The notes under the pieces are model-generated. The model ran no database searches. It saw only the letters and a program-made list of their open reading frames with translations, and was not told the origin of the DNA. From contig CAXKWD010000007.1 in the NCBI GenBank assembly GCA_964059195.1, positions 62,124,705 through 62,188,704 on the forward strand: DNA of 64,000 nucleotides. The letters run 5' to 3'. Within the stretch, counting starts at the first letter, position 1, and each line of letters starts with the position of its first letter. The position numbers and the translations under genes were made by a program. The DNA is from Ectobius pallidus (Eukaryota > Arthropoda > Insecta > Blattodea > Ectobiidae). This document shows, in pieces, positions 1 to 10,019 of this stretch.

Positions 1-1002
1 GCTATAAATTATAATAATAAGGAATGCAAAGTTAGACTCTAGAACTGAGATTTTCTAACCTCAAATGTTCCCAAGCTGTTTGACAAATAGAGAAAATTCT
101 CACCTCCGTTACCCTCACCTCCGTTACTGTTACTCTCGAGTCCTATCCATGGAGGTGTAATTAATGTTGTAATTGATGACATATTTAACTGTCTGCATTT
201 ATTATTTTTGTTTAAAGAAGATACTGGTATAGCCTAATAGTTTATGACAATATAGCCTATCATGCTCTGATTTAAAGTTTTGATTTTAAGGTGATAATCT
301 ATTTTAACATAGATCAAAATAAGTAAAAAGTTATGTGTCAATCCATTTGTATGGTAATAAATATTGTTCTTTTTCATGATAACATTTAATACAGTAAATT
401 AAATCTAATTCTCACATAACTTCTATATAATTACTATTTCTTACTATTTTCTCACTTCCATGAATGCACCATTTTCTAACCTTGTTAATTTAATGCAAAA
501 TACCACTCGGTAAGTAGGGCAAGTACCTCAGTAGTACTCTGCAGAAAGAAATATTACATAAAAAAAATTTCATGGTCCAAAATAAAAAATAATTTAAAAA
601 AAAACTCTAACATTGAAATCTGCTTTTTTTTGGAGAATGACCCATATATGTAGTCTCAAACCATTTTGAAACTGTGAGTATGACATTTTTTGTGAATGTA
701 CTACAGAGTGTAGGGGTTACTTAACAAGATCGCAGAATAATCAGCTTGCAGCAACAAAGTAAAGTAAAATGGATAATTGATACTATCAGCTCAACAATGT
801 CTCTGTTTTGTGCCTAGGCCATTTGATACTTGTTTTATCATCTTCAGGGCATTTTACTATGTAGATAAAGATGTATGTAGATTAAGTGGTTAGGTGTGTG
901 TTGAGAGATAACTCACATGTATGTAATTAAGCCAATATCATTTATTGAACTAACTTATATAGTATGAAAGGCAAAAAAATACATTGATGTTGTAGTGTTG
1001 CT
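1..1002. other. AT-rich DNA without recognisable gene
   Basis: AT-rich intergenic or intronic sequence. I see no ORF of note, no terminal repeats and no RNA gene here. It may be part of an upstream intron of the TOM1-like gene, but nothing in the sequence proves that. Confidence 0.5.
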
Positions 1003-1204
1003 GCCTGCCTGTGTCTCACTATTGCTTTAGCTTACACCGGACTGTAATGGCGGAGTGATGCTATCCTTGGTGTGTGATTGAGCTAACTGCTTTCTCCTCC
1101 ACATGCATCCAGTGCATGCTGCTTTCTTTACGGTGGCAGAAGCAAACAACATGCAATATGGTGGTAGTGCAATCTGTGTGACTTCAATGTGTGCATTATA
1201 TTGC
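1003..1204. repeat. Direct repeat, copy 1 (~200 bp)
   Basis: This segment recurs in the same orientation at 1527-1722. Both copies start with a CTGCCTGTGTCTCACTATTG block, share GATGCTATCCTTGG and end with an AATATGTGCATTAT-like stretch. The copies differ by scattered substitutions and small indels. The family was not recognised. Confidence 0.75.
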
Positions 1205-1279
1205 CACATCATTCCGCTTCGGAATGAGGTCTTCAGAGGCAGAAGCAAACATGTCACCCAGATTTAGTTGCAAGCATCC

Positions 1280-1455
1280 ATTGGTGCTGCCATTGTTGCT
1301 TAAGTTGCTGTTGCTACTATTGGTATTTCTGTTGCTGCTGATGTTATTTGCTTTCGTTGATGTTGCTGCTGTTTGTTTTGCTGCTGATATTGTTGTTTTT
1401 GTTGATGTTGCTGCTGATGTTGGGACATGGCTTATTGTGTTGCTGCAATGGCTGC
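1280..1455. repeat. GTT/GCT-rich trinucleotide-like tract
   Basis: Low-complexity run dominated by GTT, GCT and GAT triplets between the two copies of the flanking direct repeat. It produces short hydrophobic or Asn/Gln-rich ORFs on the two strands, which I attribute to composition and not to a gene. Confidence 0.7.
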
Positions 1456-1526
1456 TTTTGATTTAACGCTTGTTGAAATAACTGTTGCCATATCGTCCCC
1501 CAAAAAAAAAAAAAAAAAGTAATATT

Positions 1527-1722
1527 ACCGTCTGCCTGTGTCTCACTATTGCTGTAGCTCACACGGAACTGTCATGGCAGGGTGATGCTATCCTTGGCGT
1601 GCAATTGAGTTGCTGCTTTCCCCTTACGTGCATCCAGCATGTGATGCTCTTTGTCTACAGAAGCAAACAACTCACAATATGATGGTAGTGCAGGCTGTAA
1701 GATTTCCAATATGTGCATTATG
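1527..1722. repeat. Direct repeat, copy 2 (~200 bp)
   Basis: Second copy of the repeat at 1003-1204, offset by about 520 bp. A poly-A run (about 1502-1518) lies just before it. Together with the triplet-rich spacer the pair looks like two units of a longer tandem repeat. Confidence 0.75.
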
Positions 1723-1744
1723 TTGCTACGTGTTTAATAATTAA

Positions 1745-2200
1745 AACAACATTGTCTTCTAGTCCTGTCATGAAAAAACATCTGAACGGTTCTTTGGATA
1801 CCATATTGTTTTTTTCAACATATGATATGAGCCTAACGTGCATTACTTATTCTAAGATTTTTTTAATGAAAAGTGAGATAGGTCGATAATTTTCAATGTT
1901 TCTCCTGTCACCTTTCTTATACTCTTGGGTGGACTTCTATTCTAAATACCTGAGAAAAAATTCCAGTGAGGAGTGAAGAGTCTGTGAGTGGATCATTGTA
2001 ATAAAGTTTTTGTAGCAGTAATGTCTGTTATGGAGTTGTAGCCACTTGGATAGGAATTTTTAAGTTCATTAATAACTTGCTTTAGTCAGTCTTTGTGCAT
2101 AAGAAGATTGATGACAGTATTCTGCGAGCCTTCCCTATAGAAGGGAAACTGGTTGACATTGTGTGCCTAACATTTGCAGCTATGTTAACAAAATTAGGTA
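1745..2200 (-). pseudogene. Degenerate LINE reverse transcriptase fragment
   Basis: Reading the minus strand in shifting frames gives the start of a LINE reverse transcriptase: a KKGD-like turn followed by NYRPISL near 1900, the RT motif that begins the fingers domain in Jockey/CR1/I-group elements. Several stops and frameshifts interrupt it, and nothing upstream or downstream of the RT core survives. It is a dead, truncated fragment. The clade cannot be settled from this piece. Confidence 0.6.
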
Positions 2201-2275
2201 ACTAAACCTGTCACACGGGCTGGGAAAATTTTTTATTTTATCATTAAGAAATTTAACTATTAAGTGAATTTTACC

Positions 2276-2631
2276 TTCTTCTTCTTCTTCTTCTTCTTCT
2301 TATTCTTATTCTTATTCTTCTTCTTGTGATGTAGGATGGCATCCTGTTTATTTCCCCTTTATTCTTCAGATGAGTCATGTGTACTGTCTTTCCATCTCGT
2401 AGCAGATCTTCCTCTTAATCTTTTTCTGTCTTGTCTGCTTTCTTGAGCCTTTTTTGCTAGGCGATTGTTTTCCATTCTATGAACGTGTTCTTTCCAAAAT
2501 TTTCTTCTGTCATTGGAAAATTTAGTTATGTCCTGAATTTAGCATTTGTCCCTAATTTCTGTATTGTGTATCTTATCTAATAAAGTTTTCCCCTGAATTG
2601 TTCTTAGCACCTTCATTTCACATGCGCTTAA
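2276..2631 (-). pseudogene. RTE-like LINE, C-terminal end and AAG-rich tail
   Basis: Minus-strand continuation of the LINE at 4103-5040. The frame restarts at the TTAA (2628-2631) with CEMKVLRTIQGKT, then HVHRMENNRL and a basic GRSATRWKD-type end typical of RTE-like LINE C-termini. One stop occurs near 2550. The 3' tail is an (AAG)n simple repeat, seen on the plus strand as (CTT)n around 2276-2330. Removing the TTAA-flanked element plus one TTAA joins the two LINE parts in frame, which shows that they were one copy. Confidence 0.8.
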
Positions 2632-2770
2632 AGGAAGGGTAAACTAAAAAAATACCATTTTCTTATTTTAATCTCATCGCACGGAGCTTTGAATTACGAA
2701 ACGAATGGTGATCTCGTGAACTTCAGGTGCCCAATATTACGCCTTGTACGGGTGAAGTGAAAAGCTGCTG

Positions 2771-2778
2771 TGACGTCA
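2771..2778. promoter_or_regulatory. CRE-like palindrome TGACGTCA, left end
   Basis: Perfect 8-bp ATF/CREB-type palindrome about 100 bp before the P2X7-C ORF and 140 bp from the left end of the TTAA element. The matching site is near the other end. A promoter role is inferred. Confidence 0.45.
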
Positions 2779-2877
2779 CACCTGACTAACTCGCTAGCAG
2801 GACAACAGCTGCTGTAATGCTCGAGCGTGTGTTTCTAATACACCACCAAGTCTCATTTGTGTTTGTTGTTGACAGAG

Positions 2878-3258
2878 ATGCCTGCAATGTTACCTTCTAA
2901 GGACAAATCTCGGTATTCACAAATTAATATCACACGAAAAGAAAATGACAAGGAATTATTTAAAGAATTGCAAGGAAGAAAAGAAAATACGGAATGGTGT
3001 AAATGTGGGCTGTGTATACATATGAAAACGGGCCACGAAAGTGTGTGTTGTTGGGACTGTGAAGTAATTTGTGAACAGAAGGGGGTTGTAGACTGTATAA
3101 CACGACATTGCTCATTCGATAGCGTTATTATAACTAAAGATACACTAGTTGCCAGGCGTTATCAGTTAATACTTAGATCTAATACAGTTCAAAAACAAAA
3201 TATTTTTTCAAGATACGAACAGAGTCACATTCAGATTCAGAATCATCTTTTGCGGTAG
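2878..3258 (+). CDS. P2X7 C-terminal (ballast-type) cysteine-rich domain protein
   Basis: ORF of 126 residues from the ATG at 2878. After a charged N-terminus it has WCKCGLCIHM near residue 41, then a CCW-x-C cluster, then CITRHCSF near residue 74. This pattern of clustered Cys/His matches the zinc-binding cytoplasmic 'ballast' domain of P2X7 receptors, which also occurs as a stand-alone domain in many invertebrate genes. No membrane segments are seen, so it is not a receptor. The usual C-terminal part of the domain (Tyr/Arg-rich, before an IPSC-like motif) is missing. A second frame just downstream (SDSESS..EISEMLKEL) suggests a frameshift near 3220. A TTGTTGACAG before the ATG could be a splice acceptor. 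It lies inside the TTAA element, facing the THAP ORF. Confidence 0.6.
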   Translation: MPAMLPSKDKSRYSQINITRKENDKELFKELQGRKENTEWCKCGLCIHMKTGHESVCCWDCEVICEQKGVVDCITRHCSFDSVIITKDTLVARRYQLILRSNTVQKQNIFSRYEQSHIQIQNHLLR

Positions 3259-3399
3259 TAGAAATTTCTGAAATGCTAAAAGAGCTATCTAATCCAAATC
3301 ACAATTTCTAGAAGAAACATTCAATGAATCTGTGCAAACATTGACATAGGCTAAGTATCATTTCCTAGTTAACACTGAACGCCTACGCTGTTAGAAACT

Positions 3400-3846
3400 G
3401 AATTTTCGTCATAAATACTAGATTCCACATTCATGATTTGTCCATTCCCGGATACTGAAGGATTACTGTTCAAATCTTGCAATAACTCTCTCATTTCCTT
3501 CTTCCTCGAGTACGACGATTTTCTTTACTTCATTGGCGGTGTTTCAGATTTCCCACGCAAAAGAAGTGATGGCACAGCACTTCTTTTTTAAACAGATTGC
3601 GGGGTTTCTCCAGATAACTGTTTTCGTAACTGTACCGAAAGCTCGGTATCATTTTCTTCAAAATGTTGTAAACAAACCGTACTGTATTTAGTAGGAACAA
3701 ATTTTTCTCTTTTTATTTTTATCAGCCATTGCTTATTTACGTTCGGATGACTTATCTCTGTTGGGAAATCGATGAAAAGATATTTTAAGTGTGTTATCAC
3801 TCTTCGACGATGAGTTTGTACACCCCACAACACAACAATAAACCAT
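3400..3846 (-). pseudogene. THAP-domain protein, frameshifted
   Basis: From the ATG at 3846 the minus strand reads MVYCCVVGCTNSS, the C-x4-C start of a THAP zinc finger, and reaches an FHRFP motif. A one-base shift near 3770 is then needed to continue with the NKQW, FVPTKYS and CLQHF motifs, which supply the remaining C and H of the C2CH finger. Further shifts near 3595 give AVPSLL, also typical just after THAP domains. THAP domains bind DNA and occur in P and Kolobok transposases and in host proteins. This copy is broken and no transposase catalytic region follows it. Confidence 0.75.
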
Positions 3847-3942
3847 TGTTTGAACAGATACTCACTTAAAAACTGTAACAGTAGACAGAATACTGTGAAA
3901 TGTCTTTCACCGGGCGAGACTGAGCCAAGCCTTCGTCAAGCG

Positions 3943-3950
3943 TGACGTCA
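3943..3950. promoter_or_regulatory. CRE-like palindrome TGACGTCA, right end
   Basis: Perfect 8-bp palindrome about 100 bp upstream of the THAP start (minus strand) and 149 bp from the right end of the TTAA element. It mirrors the left site, so each ORF has one at about the same distance. A promoter role is inferred. Confidence 0.45.
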
Positions 3951-4102
3951 AGCGCCCATCGCTTTACAATAAATATATTCGTTTTGTGAATAAATGTGAA
4001 GGTGTAAAACATTTCTAACAGTGAATATCATTTCTTAAAAACATTTTCTTTCAATCCGTATGAAGAAAATGATACTGAATTTTTAGTTTACTTTTCCTTT
4101 AA

Positions 4103-5040
4103 TATCTGTTTAGTTTTGTTTGTGTCTGCTCTCATTTCTGCTGCATATGTTAAGATTGGTCTTAATATTGTTTTATAAATGCGCACTTTACTGTCTATCG
4201 CCATGTACTTATTTCTCCTAATTATGTCTTTCATACAGCCTGATATCTGCATTACTCTGTCGGCTTGTTTCTTTGCTTCATGAAATAGATTTCTAGTGTT
4301 TTTTATCAGAGTTCCTAGGTAGTTAAATTTTGAAACTTGTTCAATTATTTTTGTTTCCACTTCTGACTTGCATCTTAATGGTTCTCTCGATACTGTTAGG
4401 CATTTAGTTTTTTGTGTATTTATTTCCATATTGTATTTTTTTGCTGTTGTATTGAAATGATGTAATAGCCTTTGCAATCCATCTTCGGTTTCAGGTATGA
4501 GTACAGCATCATCTGCATAGCATATTATATGAAATCTTGTGTTTCCCATTTTATAACCCCAATGTTTTGGCAAGTTCTTGATTATTTTGTCCATTATAAG
4601 ATTGAATAGGAATGGGCTTAAAGAGTCACCCTGTCTAATACCTTGGGAAATTGTTATTTCTGCTGTTTGTTCTTTTACTTTAATTATTGTTTTACAGCCT
4701 GTGTTATATTCTATAATTGGTTTGATCATTTTTATGGGCACTTCTTTTTCTTGGAATATTTGTACAACATCTTGCAATTTTACTCTATCGAAGGCTTTTG
4801 TTAAATCCACGAAACATAAAAATACTGGTTTATTAAATTCCCATGATTTTTCTACAATTTGTCTAATTATATATATTGCATCCAGCGTAGATCAGTTTTT
4901 CCTGAATCCTTGTTGTTCTTCTTTAATGTGTATTATTGTGTTTAATTTATTACTTATTATCTTAGTAAAAACTTTCAATGTACTGTTGAGTAATGTAATT
5001 CCACGATAGTTTTCTGGCTTTATTTTACCATTAAATGAAA
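4103..5040 (-). pseudogene. RTE-like LINE reverse transcriptase, 5'-truncated
   Basis: Minus-strand RT of a non-LTR retrotransposon. Motifs in order: ENYRGITLLN (near 5010), QQGFRK followed by a stop (TGA, near 4892), FVDLTKAFDRV (near 4790), GIRQGDSLSPFLF (near 4640) and the catalytic CYADDAVL (near 4520). The C-terminal connection domain then runs to the TTAA at 4099-4102. The sequence motifs resemble the RTE group, which I infer and did not test. It is 5'-truncated near 5040 and dead because of the stop. The distal C-terminus lies beyond the inserted element at 2276-2631. Confidence 0.85.
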
Positions 5041-5278
5041 ATAATGACACAGCTCTGAGCTCTGCATGTAAATAAACTTGGTATGTCTAAATAATAACAC
5101 AATACTGAGCTTCCGAAACAGGAATGATTGATGTGCTCACAATGTTACAACTTAGCAACATTCCTGCTAATGTGAATTGTATGCAGTCTATACCACCACT
5201 GCAAGAGTATGTTGTATGCAATCCATAATGACCACAACACTGAGCTCTGCATGTAAATAAACTCACTATGTGTAAATA

Positions 5279-5992
5279 CGAAGGTTGTCCAAAAAGTAAC
5301 AGACGTTTTGGCCTGGCCCAACAGTGGTTGGGGCTAGCGCCACCATTTTAGCATCAGCGCGTTACTACACTCAGTATACATCCAGCTTTGTTAGCTTGAG
5401 CATTATGCCTTTCGTACCTTGTCTGCAGTGGAGTGTTACCTTGAGCTCTGCAATTGAAAATCCCGCCAGTTGTGAAGTGCCATCTGTGATAAGGTTTTGG
5501 TTGGCAAAATCACAAACGAATTGAAATTTATCGCCAGATTTGTGATGTGTTTGGCAAAGGAATAATGAGTGAAAGCCGAGTAAGGCATTGGTGCATTGAT
5601 TTTAAGAAATGGCCGAACCAATGTTCACGATGGGGACTGCAGTGTTAGGCCTAGTGTTGTGACTGATGAACTAGTGGTGAAAATCGACAAAATCCGTGAA
5701 AATTATCATTTCACGATTTTGGAACTCTCTGAACATTTCCCCCAAATTTCACGGAGTTTAGTTCATGAAATTGTAGTCTATAATCTTGGTGGTTGAAATC
5801 GCAGGCGGTGGATTTCTACAGAGAGGGTATCGAAAAGCTTGTGCCACGGTATGATAAATGCCTTAATTTGAATGGCGATTATGTAGAAAAATAGGCTAAG
5901 AATCTACCTTCAAAATGTATGTAATAAAATCTGTTTTTTCACTTTGTTTATTTTTTATTTCAAAGCGTCTGTTACTTTCTGGATAGCCCTCG
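5279..5992 (+). mobile_element. Internally deleted mariner (714 bp)
   Basis: Inverted ends CGAAGGTTGTCC and, on the opposite strand, CGAGGGCTATCC, each followed by a shared AGAAAGTAACAGACG-like block, and flanked by TA at 5277-5278 and 5993-5994. Full-length mariners are about 1.3 kb. This copy keeps the N- and C-terminal coding parts but has lost the catalytic middle. It sits inside a satellite unit, so it is younger than the satellite. Confidence 0.85.
5408..5894 (+). pseudogene. Mariner transposase remnant
   Basis: Frames shift within the remnant. IENPASCEV begins the first helix-turn-helix near 5453. GRTNVHDGD and RPSVVTDELV follow, then the second HTH with FTILELSEHFPQISRS (5715-5760). 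The reading then jumps to the extreme C-terminus (DFYREGIEKLVPRYDKCL), ending at a stop at 5892-5894. The three catalytic Asp residues of the DD34D core are deleted. It belongs to the Tc1/mariner superfamily; the HTH motifs suggest the mariner branch. Confidence 0.85.
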
Positions 5993-6300
5993 TAGTAACA
6001 ATTCACTGAGGTTCCAAATTAGGAATGATCGCTGCTCTCACAATGCTACAGCTTAGCAACACTGCTGCCAGAGTATGTTATATGCAATCTATACCATAAC
6101 TCCAGTAGTACGTTGTATATTGTTCGTAATATGTAGTCCATTGTATCTCTGTTCTCTGCACATAAATACACTCATTATGTGTAAAAAAAAATAACACATT
6201 GAGATTCCGAAACAGGAATGATTGATGCATTCACAATGCTACAACTTAGTAAGACTGCTGCTAGTGTACATTGTATACAGTCTATACCACCTTCTGCAAC

Positions 6301-8320
6301 CCCATACCTAAGGATATAAGTGTGGAAGGATGCTGAGGTAACCAAACCCAGGGAAGCTAAACTATTCCCTGTAAAAGGGCCATAGGTAAAAAATACTAAG
6401 TAAAAGTTTGTGGTTTCCAACTACAATAACAAACGGGTATAATTTACAACAAAAGTATACATGAAGATAGTAATTGCAAAAAGCTTTGCCTGAAGAAGAA
6501 AAGCAATAATAATTTACATATCTATTTCATCTAAACATTTCCTTGAAAATAAAATAATAGAGTGTGCTTAACACAACTTTAGAAATATGAATTTACAATT
6601 AAATATTAGTATTTCATATTTTTACAACACAAAAGGAGGCATATTCATAAATATAGTTTTTAAATAGAAAAGGACTTTACATTTACTTTCAAAATTTACA
6701 AAAATAAAACAAGTGATGATGGCTTTAATTACACAAGAATTCTTAACCGCCAAACAAGCATGCCAAACATGCCAAACAAAGTGAACATGTAGGCCTACAA
6801 AATATTTTCAAAAGGTGGAAAATTTAGAAAAGGCGGGAAACATTACTGCCGATTAAAATGCCTTTAAAATCTGGCAAAGACTAAACAAAATTGAACACAG
6901 ACTAGAATATAAATGAATTTAAAGAAACAAACCATCAGGTTTGAGAGCAGGCAAGTTGGGGAAGGAGAGAAAGAAAGGAAACTGCCATTACAGCTTGTTG
7001 ATGCCTACAACACACACTATCAGAAGAAACCACCCACAACTAAAATAAACTAAAAATCCCTTGAAGAAGTAATACAAACCAAAGAAGACAGAAACTACAT
7101 GCTTTACTACACCAAAATACCAAGGATCTACTCAAAATGCACTACAAATTTAATATAATGGACTAATGGCTACCAAGCAGAGAGTATTATAATTATATAA
7201 TACTGACTGAAATTAGAAGGAAACAAACTAAAAACCAGTTGCAAACTTGATGCAGAACTTGGGACTACATTTTCACCAAAACAAACGCATGAAAACTGAC
7301 AAAACACGTTAAAATAATATCATGATGGAGCTACCAAAAACGGTCTGGATGGAAAAGATGCCATGCCACTTCTGAAGAGCTTACCTATGCTTACCTACGC
7401 TAAGTGGAAACTCTCCCGTAATCCGTCCAGGCGGGAGTAGTGAGTGAAGCTATGGACAGCTGGAACACTCAACTTAGCCAGACTGAGCCATCTAGCAACA
7501 ACAGCTGGTAACATGTGCCATTATATGGATAAGATAAATACAAGACAATATAATGGCTGATATGCATAAAAGTAAGCATAAAGTGTGAGCTTCTTCTTGC
7601 TGAGAAGTGAAGTCACTCATTAGTCGTATGCATAAAAAATTGCAACGACAAAATAGTGCCAACTCAGAGCAGAGAGTTTATACTCCGGCAACCCGCGCAG
7701 AACATCCACCTGCATAAACAAAGCTAAGAAAACAAACAAGGGTCTTCTCACAGTAGGGCATTTAAATCTAAATCACAGCCACATCAGTGTAAAGAGGAGG
7801 ATAAATAATTCTATCAGGTCTCACTGAAGTTTTAAAACATAATACTTCTTTTTTCAAAATCCCAGTAATTGCTAGTAGTTTGATTGAAAAAGGAAGCAGC
7901 AATGAAAGTAGTTGTTACACATATAAATTTGAAATTTGGCTTCAATTTCAGGGAAATCCAAGTACAAAAGTACAAATGATGAAAACCAGAATAAAAAATA
8001 AGAGACATGAAGAAAACTGGGAACAAACCCACGTTTTGAACGAGTGGAAGAATGAAATCCTGGAAATAATAGAGCACGAAACAAACCCATCAATCTGCAA
8101 AATTCAATACTAGAATAGAAACAAGATAATTATTTTCGTAATTTGGAATAATGAATTTTTAAGTTTACAATAATAATCACTATAATACAATTTGTATACA
8201 CAAGAAACTTAAAGTGAAGTAATATAATAAATGAAAATATTCATTTCCATAATATTTTAGGATTATATTAGTTAACGAAAATTCACTATAACATAATTAC
8301 AACATTAAATGTAATTCAGT
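6301..8320. other. 2-kb stretch with no recognised gene
   Basis: AT-rich sequence with only short ORFs on either strand. The region 7380-7720 is somewhat richer in GC and could be an old UTR or LTR fragment, but I find no motif that names it. The part next to 8320 may be the 5' UTR of the LINE that follows. Confidence 0.4.
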
Positions 8321-8391
8321 TCAGTTCAGACCGTGGGACCATGCAGACGTGTTTGTGTTGTAACGGAGGCTTGTGGTAATAAATCAGTAGA

Positions 8392-9157
8392 ATGGGTTGA
8401 TCCAAGAAACAGTCTCCCTCCAAGGAAGTGGAGTGCGAACCAAACAATGAGGTTGTTATAAATGAGATCAAGAAAATGTTTGAGGCATTCAAACAGACCA
8501 TCCAGAAGGAAGTAGGAGATATTAAAAAAATCTATGAACTTCATCTCCAGCAAATTCGACACTTTTGTCGAGAACTTGCAGAGACAAAGGCAGAACTGAG
8601 AGCTACAAAGAATGAATTTGAGTGCCTGACACGTGAAAACATCCCGGCTGCGATCTGAGCTCAATGAACTCCAGCAGTACTCATACAGAGACAATGTTGT
8701 GCTGTTTGGTATTCTCGAAACTAGAGACGAAGATGTTGACCTAGTAATAGATAAAGTGTCGGAGTTGATTAATGCCAAGGAACTCGTACAGGACATCAGC
8801 ATTGCACATCGGTTACCCGCCTGACCGGGGAAATCAAAACCAATCATAAAATTTATGAGGAGGAGGAGCCGGGATGAATGGATGCAGAAATTTAAACAAG
8901 CAGCTAATGGCAACAGCAGTGGGCCAGGACTGCTGTTGAGTAAGATCAACCATCAACTAGGATCGCCTTCGGCAAGATTCACTGCAGGGGAGCATCTGAT
9001 CGCCGTGACAAGGAATCTTCTCAATGAAGTTAGAGATGCCGCCAGAGCTAAGGGTTACCAGTTTGTCTGGACAAAAGATGGAAAAATTCTTGTTCGTAGG
9101 GATGAAAGAAGTGGAGTCATAAGAATAACATCAGTCTCAGACGTTGAAAAGCTGTAA
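8392..9157 (+). pseudogene. LINE ORF1 (coiled coil plus RRM-like nucleic-acid-binding protein)
   Basis: From the ATG at 8392 there is an early TGA (8398-8400), then a heptad-rich coiled-coil region (VVINEIKKMFEAF onward, 8450-8640). A frame change near 8640-8655 leads into the central domain with YSYRDNVVLFGI. One more in-frame TGA (8822-8824) precedes the C-terminal domain, KGYQFVWTKDGKILVRRDE, ending at 9157. The layout is that of ORF1 proteins of CR1/Jockey-type LINEs, which trimerise and bind element RNA. About 255 codons in total. It is dead, with two stops and one frameshift. Confidence 0.75.
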
Positions 9158-9299
9158 GTAGGTCTAGTCATGATTAATCCAGTTCTTACACTTTACTATG
9201 GATATTGATTTCCAAAATTACATAGAAAAAAGTGATAAAAATAATTAATCCACTGATGATTATGAAGAACAAATATGCAGTAACAATTTCGTTAATAAC

Positions 9300-9900
9300 T
9301 CACATCCAGATTTAAAATTATTAAGTTTTAACATTCCAAATGTTAGTAAAAAAAATTCAGAACTATGCACATTATTACAAGGATTCTCTTTCCCTTTTGA
9401 CGTCATAATTTTATCTGAGACTTGGTTAAATTTTAATGCAGGTTTTGAAATTAAAGGCTATAAAAAATTTATAAAAATTAATAAGTATAGCAAATGTGAT
9501 GGAATAATACTCTTTTTTAAATGTGATATTAATGTCACACTACTGGATATTGATATAACAGAATGCAATTATTTAAATTTTAGTTCTCAGTATTTTGACA
9601 CAGATTTCACACTAACCGCTATCTACAGATCACTGAATAACTGTTGAAATGAATTTTTAGAAGATTTTGAAAGATTTTTAGTTAACAATAAGAATATAAA
9701 TAATCACGTGATTGCTGGGGATATTAATATAATTATACACATTATAGAAAACCACTTGAAATTTTTAAATGCTGTCACTAGACATGCTTCATACTCATGT
9801 CTTGATCATATATTCTTACCATGTATCCTATTACAAAGCTCTTATTGTACAGATGTTATTGTTTCGCTTAAATCTGTGATTAATACCTCCAACAATGAGT
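9300..9900 (+). pseudogene. LINE endonuclease (APE-type), decayed first copy
   Basis: Plus-strand remnants of an APE endonuclease: LLSFNIPNVS, FDVIILSETWLN (the ETW motif), KCDG, LTAIYR, VIAGDIN (catalytic D/N pair) and a C-terminal SCLDHIF. A stop interrupts after SLNNC, and an internal deletion removes part of the region between GDIN and the C-terminal motif. A second, better copy of the same domain follows at 10020-10842. Confidence 0.7.
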
Positions 9901-10019
9901 GACAACTTCATAAACCAATTAAGCAATAATTATAATTTAAAAAATGTAAAAACTGCTGTCTTTAATGACCTTACTACTGTAATAGTTTCATCCGATCCCA
10001 ACAGCATGACTTTAAATTA

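Larger units (their letters stand above)
2632..4098. mobile_element. TTAA-flanked DNA transposon (Kolobok-like) carrying P2X7-C and THAP ORFs
   Basis: The element is bounded by TTAA at 2628-2631 and 4099-4102. Its inverted ends are AGGAAGGGTAAACTAAAAA (left) and AGGAAAAGTAAACTAAAAA (right, reverse complement), with weaker similarity beyond. The host LINE frame is restored if the element and one TTAA are removed. TTAA duplications are known for piggyBac and Kolobok; a THAP domain is a known feature of Kolobok elements, so Kolobok is the better guess. No DDE transposase is present, so this copy is non-autonomous. A perfect TGACGTCA lies at 2771-2778 and at 3943-3950, about 140-149 bp from each end. 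The two ORFs converge. Confidence 0.8.
5057..6300 (+). repeat. Three tandem ~185-bp satellite-like units, split by a mariner
   Basis: Unit 1 spans 5057-5241. Unit 2 starts at 5242, is cut at the TA 5277-5278 by a mariner, and resumes at about 5995-6150. Unit 3 runs from about 6151 to 6300. Each unit has a CTCTGCAxxTAAATA start, a GGAATGATxGxTG block and a CTATACCA block. The monomers differ by roughly 15-25% by eye. Confidence 0.75.

Noticed and set aside
1191..1466. 91-codon ORF rich in Leu, Val and Phe that looks like membrane segments
   Set aside because: It is a translation of the GTT/GCT-rich low-complexity tract; the opposite strand gives an equally open Asn-rich ORF.
7832..8113. Overlapping 73-81-codon ORFs on both strands
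   Set aside because: Mutually antisense short frames in AT-rich DNA, with no motif.
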